Of a DNA stretch of 64,000 bases, positions 25,304-33,227 are shown piece by piece. Below the pieces are notes generated by a model that ran no database searches, had not been told where the DNA came from, and saw only the letters and a program-made list of their open reading frames with translations. Source of the stretch: Candidatus Saccharibacteria bacterium (GTDB taxonomy: Bacteria > Patescibacteriota > Saccharimonadia > Saccharimonadales > Saccharimonadaceae); assembly GCA_016789455.1 (NCBI GenBank), contig JAEUQU010000002.1, positions 124,001-188,000 on the forward strand, in the 5' to 3' direction. The position numbers and the translations under genes are program-made. Position 1 is the stretch's first letter. Every line of letters starts with the position of its first letter.

Positions 25304-26373
25304 AAGTCTTTATCGGCATGAGCGGCGGCGTCGACAGTTCCGTGGCGGCCGCCTTATTGAAGGAGCAGGGCCACGAGGTGACCGGCGTCTACATGAAAAA
25401 CTGGACGCAGGATCTGCCGGGTATGAAATGTCCCTGGGCTGATGATCTGAGCGACGCCAAGCGCGTGGCAGTGCAGCTGGGCATCCCTTTTAAAATCTAT
25501 GATTTCGAAGCTGAGTATAAACACAAGGTCGTCGACTACATGGTAGCGGAATACGCTGCCGGCCGGACGCCCAACCCCGACATCATGTGCAATCAGGAGG
25601 TCAAGTTCAAGCTGTTTCTGGAAGCGGCGCTGGAGGACGGCGCCGACGCGATTGCGACCGGACATTACGCCCGCATCAGCTCAATGACTGACGATGCCGG
25701 GCGGTCGCGGCCGGCGCTGCGCATGGCCGTGGATGCCAACAAGGACCAGACGTATTTTCTGTACCGTATCACGGAGCATGCGCTGGCGCACACCCTGTTT
25801 CCCATCGGTGAGTTTCATAAGCCGCACATCCGCGAGATAGCCGCCGAAAAAGGGCTGTATACGGCCGGCAAGAAGGATTCACAGGGTATCTGCTTCGTCG
25901 GCAAGATCGGTATCAAGGAGTTTTTGAGCCAGTATGTCGAAGGGGTGCCTGGCAACATCGTCAACAGTGCCACCGGCGAGGTACTGGGCCGCCATGACGG
26001 CGCTATCTTCTACACCATCGGCCAGCGCCACGGCCTGGGGCTGGGTGGCGGGCTGCCGCTGTATGTCACGGGCAAGGATATGAAAAAGAACATCGTCTAC
26101 GTCACTTCCAAGCTTGATGATACGGGATTATGGCACCGGGAAGTGACGCTCGGCGACACTCACTGGATTCATGAGGCGCCCGTGCCGGACCGGAAGTATA
26201 CGGTCCGGCTGCGGCATCGGGCGGCGCTCTTGGCGGCGCACTTTGAGGCCGTAGGGGAGGGCACGGCACGGCTGCAGCTGCAGGATGAGGAGCGCGCGGT
26301 GACGCCTGGCCAGTCGGTCGTGGTCTATGATGGCGAGACGGTGATAGGCGGCGGAATCGTGGCCGTTTCGTAG
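25300..26373 (+). CDS. mnmA: tRNA 2-thiouridine(34) synthase MnmA
   Basis: A 357-aa PP-loop enzyme that thiolates U34 in tRNAs for Lys, Glu and Gln. Seen: FIGMSGGVDSSVAAALLK, the first catalytic Cys97 in PNPDIMCNQEVKF, the second Cys198 in DSQGICFVGK, and GQRHGLGLGG. The start is GTG at 25300, overlapping the DUF218 stop (GTGA); the open frame from 25216 lies inside the upstream gene. Confidence 0.95.
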   Translation: MKVFIGMSGGVDSSVAAALLKEQGHEVTGVYMKNWTQDLPGMKCPWADDLSDAKRVAVQLGIPFKIYDFEAEYKHKVVDYMVAEYAAGRTPNPDIMCNQEVKFKLFLEAALEDGADAIATGHYARISSMTDDAGRSRPALRMAVDANKDQTYFLYRITEHALAHTLFPIGEFHKPHIREIAAEKGLYTAGKKDSQGICFVGKIGIKEFLSQYVEGVPGNIVNSATGEVLGRHDGAIFYTIGQRHGLGLGGGLPLYVTGKDMKKNIVYVTSKLDDTGLWHREVTLGDTHWIHEAPVPDRKYTVRLRHRAALLAAHFEAVGEGTARLQLQDEERAVTPGQSVVVYDGETVIGGGIVAVS

Positions 26374-26386
26374 TACACTAAGAGGA

Positions 26387-27580
26387 ATGGATCAGCAGCA
26401 TACACCGACGGGACGGCTCAAGCGGAAGTTGGCGTTCAGTGCAGTGCTTTTGGTTGTCGCGCTGCTGGCAGCGGGAGCGGCAGTGGTCGTAGTGCTGCTG
26501 GGCTCGCCTGGGCCCAGGGCCGTGAAAGAGACGCCCCAGGTGGTGAAAACCCGCGACGAAAGCGCGCCGTCGCTCAGTATCGAAAAGATAGCCGCCGGGC
26601 TGTCGCGGCCCTGGGATATCGCGTTCCTGCCTGACGGCACGCTGTTATATACCGAACGGGGCGGTACCATATCCAAGCTGGAAGAGGGGGAGCCGCGGGT
26701 CCTGCTGGCCGTCTCCGATGTGGCTGCCCGCGGCGAGGGCGGCCTGATGGGCCTGGCCGTCGATACTGATTTTGAACAGAATAATTTCATTTTTGCCTGC
26801 TATGCTTCTACCAACCAGGACGTACGCCTGGTGCGCTGGAAGTTTGATGGCACCAATTTCACCGACAAGACCGAGATGATCACCGGCATCCCGCTCAACC
26901 CGTCCGGCAGGCATTCTGGCTGCCGTCCGCGCATGGATAAGACGGGGGCGTTGTGGGTCGGCACGGGCGATGCCGCCAACGGTGAGCTTCCGCAGTCTCC
27001 CGGCAGTCTGGGCGGCAAGATATTACGCGTCGACCGTTACGGCAAGGCACTGCCGGGCAACCAGAAGCTACCGTTTGACACGCGGATCTATTCGTTTGGC
27101 CACCGCAACGTGCAGGGCATCGCCCTGTATGACGAGCCGGTCAATGGCGTGGCCGGCGTCAGTGTGGAGCATGGTCCCGCCCGGGACGATGAAATCAACC
27201 CGCTGAAGAGCGGTAACTTCGGTTGGAACCCCGTTCCCGGCTACAACGAAAGCGTCCCCATGACCGACCTGGCTTTCTATCCCAGCGCTATCAGCGCCTT
27301 CTGGAGTTCCGGAGACCCGACCATCGCCCCGTCCGGCGCCACGTTCCTTCGCGGCGAGCAGTGGAAGGGCTACGAAGGAGCGCTTGCCGTCGCCGTGCTC
27401 AAGGGTAAGCATCTGCGCATCCAGCAGTACGACGACAAGCAGAAACTGAGCAAGGACGAAACTTTCTTCAAGGATCAGTTCGGCCGTCTGCGCAGTGCCG
27501 TGCAGGGTACCGATGGCAACCTGTACCTGACGACGGACAACGGTAACGAGGACGCAATCATCAAAGTGACGCCCAAATAG
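26387..27580 (+). CDS. Membrane-anchored glucose/sorbosone dehydrogenase-like beta-propeller (PQQ family)
   Basis: A 397-aa protein: TM anchor about residues 15-40, then a six-blade GSDH domain with the marks GLSRPWDIAFLPDGTLLYTERGG, GLAVDTDFEQNNFIFACYAS, GTGDAANGELPQSPGSLGGKILRV, YSFGHRNVQGIAL and EHGPARDDEINPLKSGNFGW. Related enzymes oxidise aldoses with PQQ outside the cytoplasm. Whether the cell has PQQ is unknown. TACACT (26374-26379) lies 7 nt before the ATG, suggesting a leaderless mRNA. Motifs are quoted separately and are not contiguous. Confidence 0.85.
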   Translation: MDQQHTPTGRLKRKLAFSAVLLVVALLAAGAAVVVVLLGSPGPRAVKETPQVVKTRDESAPSLSIEKIAAGLSRPWDIAFLPDGTLLYTERGGTISKLEEGEPRVLLAVSDVAARGEGGLMGLAVDTDFEQNNFIFACYASTNQDVRLVRWKFDGTNFTDKTEMITGIPLNPSGRHSGCRPRMDKTGALWVGTGDAANGELPQSPGSLGGKILRVDRYGKALPGNQKLPFDTRIYSFGHRNVQGIALYDEPVNGVAGVSVEHGPARDDEINPLKSGNFGWNPVPGYNESVPMTDLAFYPSAISAFWSSGDPTIAPSGATFLRGEQWKGYEGALAVAVLKGKHLRIQQYDDKQKLSKDETFFKDQFGRLRSAVQGTDGNLYLTTDNGNEDAIIKVTPK

Positions 27581-27629
27581 GGGGCAAGGGTTTTTGTAAC
27601 AGAGGTACGTCTGCTATACTTTTGGATGT

Positions 27630-29507
27630 ATGAAAGCTCAAGACATCCGAAACTCCTATCTCAAGTCCCTCAAAGCTAATGGCCACGCCGTCATCCCACG
27701 GGCGCAGCTGGTGCCTTACAACGACCCGTCGACCCTGTTCACCGGTTCCGGCATGCAGCCGCTCATCCCGTATCTGCTGGGTGAGGCGCACCCCGATGGC
27801 GTCCGTCTGGCCAACAGTCAGACCTGTCTGCGCGCCCAGGACATCGAAGACGTCGGCGACAATCGTCACACCACCTTCTTTGAGATGCTTGGCAACTGGA
27901 GCCTCGGTGACTACTTCAAAAAGGAGCAGATCCGCTGGTTCTTCAACTTCCTGACCGAAGAAGTCGGCCTGGATCCGCATAAGATCTACGTCACCTGCTT
28001 CATCGGCAGCGAGAAGTATGGCATCCCGCGTGACGACGAATCGGCCTCCATCTGGCAGGAAGTCTTTAAGAAAAAGGGCATTGATGCCGCCATCGTCGAA
28101 GTCGGCAGCCAGGCCGACGGCGACAAGATGGGCATGCAGGACGGCCGCATCTTCTTCTACGACGACGGCGAAAACTGGTGGAGCCGTGGCGGCGGTCTGG
28201 ACAAGACGCCCGTCGGCGACCCGTGCGGCCCTGACAGCGAGGTCTTCTACGACTTTGGCGATCAGAACCACGACGCCAGCTACGGTCAGCCGCACCCGGC
28301 CAGCGATTCTGGCCGCTTCATGGAAATCGGCAACCAGGTCTTCATGCAGTATTTGCGCACCGAGAACGGGTTTGAGCCGCTCGAGAACAAGAACGTCGAC
28401 TTCGGCGGTGGCCTGGAGCGTATCGCTGCCGCTTCCATCGACAGCCCCGATGTCTTCAAGATCAGCCTGCTGCAACCGATCATCACCAAGCTCGAAGAAA
28501 TCTCCGGCAAGAAGTACGACAGCCACACCGCCAGTATGCGCGTCATCGCCGACCACCTGCGCGCCGCCACCTTCCTGGCCGTCGACGGCGTCAGCCCCAG
28601 CAACAAGGAGCAGGGCTATGTCATGCGCCGCCTGCTGCGCCGGGCCATCCGCTTTGCCTTTGAGCTGGGCGTGGAGCAGAACTTCTTTGAGCAGGTGGTG
28701 CCGGTCATCGCCGACCTCTACCATGAGGATTACCCGGAAGTCGCCGCCAACCGCGACGATGTCATCGCTACGCTGGTCAAGGAAGAGAAAGTCTTCCGCC
28801 AGACTCTGCGCAAAGGCCTGCGTGAGCTGGAAAAGCTTGAAAAAGTCGATGGCGAAGCGCTGTTCCGCCTCTACGACACCTTCGGCTTCCCAGTTGAGCT
28901 AAGCACCGAGGAGGCCTTCAAGCAGGATATCCCCGTCTCTGAAAGCTGGCGCACCGAATTCGACGCCAAGATGCAGGAACAACGTGAACGCAGCCAGACT
29001 GCCACTAAAGGCACTTTCAAGGGCGGCCTGGGCGGGCAGACCCTGCAGCACAAGAAGTATCACACGGCTACCCATCTGATGTACCAGGCCCTGCGTGATG
29101 TCCTGGGCGAGCACGTTATCCAGCGCGGCAGCAATATCACCGAAGAGCGCCTGCGTTTTGATTTTTCCCACCCCGAGAAGGTGACCCGCGAGCAGCTCGA
29201 CGAAGTTGAAAAGATCGTCAACGAGCAGATCGGCCAGGACCTCAAGATCAGCTACGCCGAATATCCTACCAAGGTGGCCATCGAAGAGAAGGGCGCCCTG
29301 GGCCAGTTCGGTGACCGCTACGGCGAGACCGTCAAGGTGTACCAGATGATCGCCGATGATGCGGAGAAGCCCTTCAGCTTTGAAATCTGCGGCGGCCCTC
29401 ACGTGGACCACACCCTGCAGCTGTTCGAAGATGGCAAGAAGTTCAAGATTCTGAAGGAAGAGGCCAGTTCGGCCGGGGTGCGGCGGATCAAGGCAGTGTT
29501 GCAGTAA
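27630..29507 (+). CDS. alaS: Alanyl-tRNA synthetase, short form lacking the C-Ala domain
   Basis: A 625-aa class II enzyme, against about 870 in most bacteria. Aminoacylation core with MKAQDIRNSYL, TLFTGSGMQP, TCLRAQDIEDVG and HTTFFEMLGNWSLGDY is intact, as is the editing domain: His478 and His482 in HTATH, Cys587 and His591 in CGGPH. The protein stops just after the editing domain (RIKAVLQ), so the oligomerisation/C-Ala part is absent. TATACT (27615-27620) lies 9 nt before the ATG. The editing motif has Pro where Thr is usual in CGGTH. Confidence 0.95.
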   Translation: MKAQDIRNSYLKSLKANGHAVIPRAQLVPYNDPSTLFTGSGMQPLIPYLLGEAHPDGVRLANSQTCLRAQDIEDVGDNRHTTFFEMLGNWSLGDYFKKEQIRWFFNFLTEEVGLDPHKIYVTCFIGSEKYGIPRDDESASIWQEVFKKKGIDAAIVEVGSQADGDKMGMQDGRIFFYDDGENWWSRGGGLDKTPVGDPCGPDSEVFYDFGDQNHDASYGQPHPASDSGRFMEIGNQVFMQYLRTENGFEPLENKNVDFGGGLERIAAASIDSPDVFKISLLQPIITKLEEISGKKYDSHTASMRVIADHLRAATFLAVDGVSPSNKEQGYVMRRLLRRAIRFAFELGVEQNFFEQVVPVIADLYHEDYPEVAANRDDVIATLVKEEKVFRQTLRKGLRELEKLEKVDGEALFRLYDTFGFPVELSTEEAFKQDIPVSESWRTEFDAKMQEQRERSQTATKGTFKGGLGGQTLQHKKYHTATHLMYQALRDVLGEHVIQRGSNITEERLRFDFSHPEKVTREQLDEVEKIVNEQIGQDLKISYAEYPTKVAIEEKGALGQFGDRYGETVKVYQMIADDAEKPFSFEICGGPHVDHTLQLFEDGKKFKILKEEASSAGVRRIKAVLQ

Positions 29508-29540
29508 GGCACGCCAGCTTCATAATCCATAAAATCAAAC

Positions 29541-29591
29541 ACCGGCTGCCGGCGGGCGGACGCCGAAGCATCCATCCCGCCGACAACCGGT
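29541..29591 (-). terminator. Terminator of the shared ACCGG family (copy 1)
   Basis: On the minus strand 29576-29591 pairs with 29541-29556 over 16 bp, followed by GTTTGATTTT. Two of the pairs are G-U only when read on the minus strand, which shows the RNA direction. A second small hairpin (29593-29608) precedes it. It closes the membrane gene at 29623-30057 and faces the end of alaS. Confidence 0.85.
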
Positions 29592-29622
29592 TGCGGCCCG
29601 GAGGCCGCTGTGCATCCCGTCT

Positions 29623-30057
29623 CTACGGCGCCCAGGTGTACTCGCTCAGGAGCGAGATGATCACGACTCCCAGCGAAACCCACTGGTAGCGCAGCATGAT
29701 CGTCACCCGTTCACTGAGGGGGTGGCTGGTGGTCGTGAGCCACCGGACGGACAGCACGATTGCCACGAGGATCGCGACCAGGCTGCCCCAGGTGATGCCC
29801 TTGATGAACATGTCGACGACCCAGTTGACGGCGTCGTACTCGGGCGATACGCCGAGCTTGGCGTAACCGCCATTCGCTGCCGCGACGAACTGCTCCAGCA
29901 GGCTGACGGCCAATCGGACCAGCCCCCACAGCAGTGCCACGAAGGCGACGGCGATGACGCCCAGGATTTCCCCCAGGAAGCGGAGGAGCATCCGGACGGG
30001 CTTGGACTGGAAGACCGTCTGGATGGCGTCGCCCGGACGGGAGGTGGTGCTAAGCAT
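29623..30057 (-). CDS. Accessory membrane protein of the 29.6-31.8 kb cluster
   Basis: A 144-aa protein with two or three long hydrophobic segments: about 24-55, 88-106 and a weaker one at 122-138. It includes the motif ALLWGLVRLAV. The start is preceded by AGAAAGAG 8 nt upstream. It is GC-rich, has its own AT-rich promoter (30104-30132) and a terminator of the shared family. No family recognised. Similar size and topology to the other proteins of the cluster suggest paralogy, although direct identity is low. Confidence 0.7.
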   Translation of the reverse strand: MLSTTSRPGDAIQTVFQSKPVRMLLRFLGEILGVIAVAFVALLWGLVRLAVSLLEQFVAAANGGYAKLGVSPEYDAVNWVVDMFIKGITWGSLVAILVAIVLSVRWLTTTSHPLSERVTIMLRYQWVSLGVVIISLLSEYTWAP

Positions 30058-30103
30058 TGGCGTACTCTTTCTCTCGTGAGCGGTACTGCGGGCTTATAAT
30101 ATA

Positions 30104-30132
30104 ATTATATCACAAAAATAATAAAAAATCAA
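30104..30132 (-). promoter_or_regulatory. Promoter TTGATT-N17-TATAAT
   Basis: TTGATT (30127-30132) and TATAAT (30104-30109) on the minus strand, 17 nt apart, in a strongly AT-rich island. It drives the gene at 29623-30057 with a 5' UTR of about 40 nt. Confidence 0.8.
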
Positions 30133-30174
30133 GTATCCATAAGCTTGATAAGTAGAGTGCCCTAAAAATCAAAC

Positions 30175-30228
30175 ACCGGCCACCGGCAGGCGAGGCACCG
30201 AAGTGCACTCAGCCTGCCGGCGACCGGT
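30175..30228 (-). terminator. Terminator of the shared ACCGG family (copy 2)
   Basis: On the minus strand 30212-30228 pairs with 30175-30191 over 17 bp (two G-U pairs, valid only in the minus-strand RNA), followed by GTTTGATTTTT. A further stem inside the loop extends it. It ends the two-gene unit 31198 to 30261. Confidence 0.88.
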
Positions 30229-30260
30229 TGCCGGCCCCCACGGTGGAGACCGGCGCGCCC

Positions 30261-30689
30261 TCACAGGAAGGCGATGCCTGGCTGGATGACCAGGACGAAG
30301 ACCGCGATGGACAGCAGCATCATGGTGCGCTGCAGCGGCTCCGCCTTGGCCCAGGCCAGCCGGATGATCGGCACCATGAAGGTGGCCGCCAGGGCGAAGA
30401 TCCAGCCCATCACCACCGCGCCGCCGTAGCCGGGCAGCGACGGCGGCAGCAGCAGCGCGTCCATCGGTTCGCCACCCAGTACGCGCGTGATGCGCACCGC
30501 GGTGGCGCCGTAGAACATCATCCAGCTGCTGACGAAGGCGACCGCCATCATCAGCAGGATCTGCAGCGGTCCCTCCCGGAAGATCCAGGTGGGGCGCTGT
30601 TCACTGCTTGATGCACGCTCTTCCATGAGACGCGTGACGTCGTCGTAGAGGGGCGTGTCCATCGCGAACATGTCGTGCGTGGTGGTCAT
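30261..30689 (-). CDS. Accessory membrane protein, second gene of a two-gene unit
   Basis: A 142-aa protein. Residues 1-35 are hydrophilic, then three hydrophobic segments (about 42-60, 84-104 and 117-138). The start at 30689 has AAGGAG 7 nt upstream; the frame is open further up to 30728 but has no better signal. It begins 35 nt after the stop of the gene at 30725-31198 and shares its promoter. No family recognised. Confidence 0.72.
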   Translation of the reverse strand: MTTTHDMFAMDTPLYDDVTRLMEERASSSEQRPTWIFREGPLQILLMMAVAFVSSWMMFYGATAVRITRVLGGEPMDALLLPPSLPGYGGAVVMGWIFALAATFMVPIIRLAWAKAEPLQRTMMLLSIAVFVLVIQPGIAFL

Positions 30690-30724
30690 CGTGTAGCTCC
30701 TTCGGGTCGGTGAGGCGGGTGTGG

Positions 30725-31198
30725 TCAAACGAGCAGCAGATTCATCATGCTGCAGCCGATGACGATGGCCAGCGTGAAGATCTGGAGCGGGCGGAACTCG
30801 CCCAGGCGAACCTTGCGGTTCATGTCGAGCGTGTTCAGTAGCATCCAGAGGATCGAGCCGGTGTTGATGAGGGCCACCAGACTACTGAACATGAACGTGT
30901 TGAAGAACATGTCGTCCAGCTTCTGGCGGCGCAGGTGGCTGAGCACATGTTCACCATGGTTCGTGAACCCGTCCAGCTCCGTGAAGAAGCTGATGGTCAG
31001 GTTGAGCCCGACGAATAGCAGTCCCCAGACAAGCCCACTGCCGATGGCGGCGAGGACCCACGGGGCGCTGCGGATGGTGCAGTGTGCCGTCGTCTGCATC
31101 CAGGGGCGGGGAAGCCGGGTCACCCAGGCGGGCGGCGGGGCTCCCTCGCGGACCTTGCGGATGGCGAGGGCGATGTTTCGGTGCGCAAGCGTGGTCAT
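30725..31198 (-). CDS. Accessory 4-TM membrane protein, first gene of a two-gene unit
   Basis: A 157-aa protein with a basic N-terminus (about 1-45) and hydrophobic segments around 48-68, 93-115 and 138-157. The stretch GLVWGLLFVGLNLTI resembles GFMWGFALIGTELVV in the protein at 31369-31779, and both continue with an acidic ELD/EIN turn, so the two look paralogous. The start at 31198 has GAGGAG; the open frame upstream runs through the promoter. Confidence 0.73.
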   Translation of the reverse strand: MTTLAHRNIALAIRKVREGAPPPAWVTRLPRPWMQTTAHCTIRSAPWVLAAIGSGLVWGLLFVGLNLTISFFTELDGFTNHGEHVLSHLRRQKLDDMFFNTFMFSSLVALINTGSILWMLLNTLDMNRKVRLGEFRPLQIFTLAIVIGCSMMNLLLV

Positions 31199-31241
31199 GA
31201 CTCTCCTCGAAGATGGGTGGGTAGACGTGCCTGTATCTATT

Positions 31242-31270
31242 ATTATAGCACAAAAAATAAAAATAGTCAA
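31242..31270 (-). promoter_or_regulatory. Promoter TTGACT-N17-TGC-TATAAT
   Basis: TTGACT (31265-31270) and TATAAT (31242-31247) on the minus strand, 17 nt apart, with an extended TGC -10. Drives the unit 31198 to 30261. Confidence 0.85.
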
Positions 31271-31313
31271 TAATCATAACCATAATCATGGTTGCATTCG
31301 TCAAAAAAGAAAC

Positions 31314-31365
31314 ACCGGTCACCGGCAAGGCGCATCGCTAGTGACACGCCCCGCCGGCAACCGGT
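31314..31365 (-). terminator. Terminator of the shared ACCGG family (copy 3)
   Basis: On the minus strand 31353-31365 pairs with 31314-31326 over 13 bp with two G-U pairs, followed by GTTTCTTTTTT. It closes the gene at 31369-31779. Confidence 0.88.
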
Positions 31366-31368
31366 TCA

Positions 31369-31779
31369 TCAGAGGTACGAGATCGCCCGGAGGAAATTGA
31401 CGACCATCAGCACCGCCATCAGCGGCACCTGGGCCTTGGCCAGCCAGGCCAGGCAGTGCAGGTACGAACGCCGTAGTCCGGCGATCCAGATCGCCAGCAG
31501 CCAGAGACTGCTGATGCCGCCGAACCACAGGCCCTGACTGACGGATTCACTCATCACCAGGTCGAGCTGCTGTTTGACGGCCTCGACGGAGGTAAGCGGC
31601 ATGTCGTTGATCTCCATCATGTAGCGCACCACCAGCTCGGTGCCGATCAGGGCGAAGCCCCACATGAACCCCATGACAGCGATGGCCATCAGCCAGAACC
31701 CCACAAGGAGCAGGTCGCTGAAGTTCTCGGACAGGCGGGCAAGGGTGCTGGTGCGCCGGGCGGCCGTCTGGGTGGGCAT
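31369..31779 (-). CDS. Accessory 4-TM membrane protein
   Basis: A 136-aa protein with hydrophobic segments at about 23-50, 82-103 and 114-134 and an acidic linker (EINDMPLTSVEAVKQQLD). It matches the protein at 30725-31198 in its first TM helix and the following turn. The start at 31779 is preceded by GGAG 7 nt upstream; an open frame continues to 31896 but over the promoter. Monocistronic, with its own promoter and terminator. Confidence 0.72.
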   Translation of the reverse strand: MPTQTAARRTSTLARLSENFSDLLLVGFWLMAIAVMGFMWGFALIGTELVVRYMMEINDMPLTSVEAVKQQLDLVMSESVSQGLWFGGISSLWLLAIWIAGLRRSYLHCLAWLAKAQVPLMAVLMVVNFLRAISYL

Positions 31780-31816
31780 GACAGCACTCCAATCGTTCGA
31801 CGAATCTGACTGCGAT

Positions 31817-31844
31817 ACTATAGCATAAACGATAATATAGTCAA
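31817..31844 (-). promoter_or_regulatory. Promoter TTGACT-N16-TGC-TATAGT
   Basis: TTGACT (31839-31844) and TATAGT (31817-31822) on the minus strand. Same architecture as the other accessory promoters. Confidence 0.8.
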
Positions 31845-31910
31845 TCATCATCACAGAAACCGACCCGGCTGGCTTTGTATGCATAACCTCTATCATGTAT
31901 ACTGTTAGCG

Positions 31911-33188
31911 ATGATTCTCGACAAAATTAAAAACGCCATTCCCCGCCGCTCCAGCGACGATGGCGCTGACAATACGCTGGTTGCCCTGGATATCGGTACG
32001 GAGTACGTCAAGGCGCTCGTGGCCGAGGTGAACGGCGATGACATCACCATCGTCGGTGCCGGCCGCCAGCACCAGGAGCTGAGTGATATGCATGGCGGCG
32101 CCATCGCCGATATCGGCGCGGTGGTACAGAACTGTGAGCGTGCCCTGGCCGAGGCCGAGGAGCAGGCCGGTTTCCAGGCGAAACGCGTGGTCATCGGCAT
32201 CGCCGGCGAGCTGGTCAAAGGCCTGACCAACACCATCAAATATAAGCGGCCCCAGCCGGACCGGGCGCTTGATATGCGCGAGATGGAGCTGATCATTGAG
32301 AAGGTGCAGGAACGGGCACAGGCCAAGGCGCAGAAGCAGATTGCCTGGGAGACGGGTAATGCCGACGTGGAGATTAAGCTGGTCAACTCGGCGATCGTCA
32401 GCATCCATATCGATGGCTATAAGGTGAGTAACCCGATCGGGTTCCAGGGCCGTGATATGTCAATCCAGATTTATACGGCCTTTGCACCTATGGTGCACAT
32501 CGGTGCTCTGGAGCGCACCGCCAGCGAGCTCGATCTTGACCTACTGGCAGTAGCGGCCGAGCCGTTCGCAGTCAGCCGCAGCGTGCTGGGCGTGGATGCC
32601 AGCACCTCGTTCACGGCCATTCTGGCGGATGTGGGCGGTGGCACGACGGATATCGCCGTGGTCAATGATGGCGGTGTCGAGGGGACGAAGATGTTCGGCA
32701 TCGGCGGGCGGAGCTTTACGCGTACTATCGCGGCCGACCTCGACCTGGGATTCGATGATGCTGAAAAGCTGAAGCTGGCCATTGATGACCCCAACCTCAA
32801 ACCGGCGGCCCGCCAGAAGATTGCCGCGGCCGTCGACAAGACGCTTGAGGTCTGGCTGAGCGGCGTGGAACTGGCCCTGGGTGAGTTCGATGCCATCGAC
32901 CATCTCCCCAACCGTATCCTGTTGTGTGGTGGTGGCTCGAGCCTGGCCATGCTGATTGAGGCCCTGGAAGACCGCGATTGGTATAAACAGCTGCCGTTCA
33001 CGCGGCGGCCGACGGTGCGCCACATCGAGCCGGACCAGGTGGCGGGCATCATCGACCAGACAGGCAAGGTGACCGACCATACATACATTACCGCCATGGG
33101 ACTGCTCCGGGTCGGGTATGATACCATGATAGGAACACGTCCTTCCGAGGGTATCAAGGAAACCTTTAACCGCATTCTCAGCGTATAA
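31911..33188 (+). CDS. FtsA/PilM-like actin-fold ATPase
   Basis: A 425-aa cytoplasmic protein of the actin-like ATPase superfamily. Phosphate-1 loop is VALDIGTEYVKALV, phosphate-2 is ILADVGGGTTDIAVV, and the adenosine motif is LLCGGGSSLAMLIEAL. An SHS2-like insert lies around residues 75-200. FtsA organises division and PilM the type IV pilus base; without neighbours of either pathway the assignment stays open. TATACT (31898-31903) ends 7 nt before the ATG. The next gene is a large single-pass membrane protein, likely its partner. Confidence 0.82.
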   Translation: MILDKIKNAIPRRSSDDGADNTLVALDIGTEYVKALVAEVNGDDITIVGAGRQHQELSDMHGGAIADIGAVVQNCERALAEAEEQAGFQAKRVVIGIAGELVKGLTNTIKYKRPQPDRALDMREMELIIEKVQERAQAKAQKQIAWETGNADVEIKLVNSAIVSIHIDGYKVSNPIGFQGRDMSIQIYTAFAPMVHIGALERTASELDLDLLAVAAEPFAVSRSVLGVDASTSFTAILADVGGGTTDIAVVNDGGVEGTKMFGIGGRSFTRTIAADLDLGFDDAEKLKLAIDDPNLKPAARQKIAAAVDKTLEVWLSGVELALGEFDAIDHLPNRILLCGGGSSLAMLIEALEDRDWYKQLPFTRRPTVRHIEPDQVAGIIDQTGKVTDHTYITAMGLLRVGYDTMIGTRPSEGIKETFNRILSV

Positions 33189-33227
33189 TCATAAATCCAT
33201 AACTTAGGCGTACACTGACACGAGAAC

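Noticed and set aside
29541-31365. CRISPR-like repeats
   Set aside because: Only three imperfect copies, spaced by whole genes and ending in T-tracts; they are terminators.
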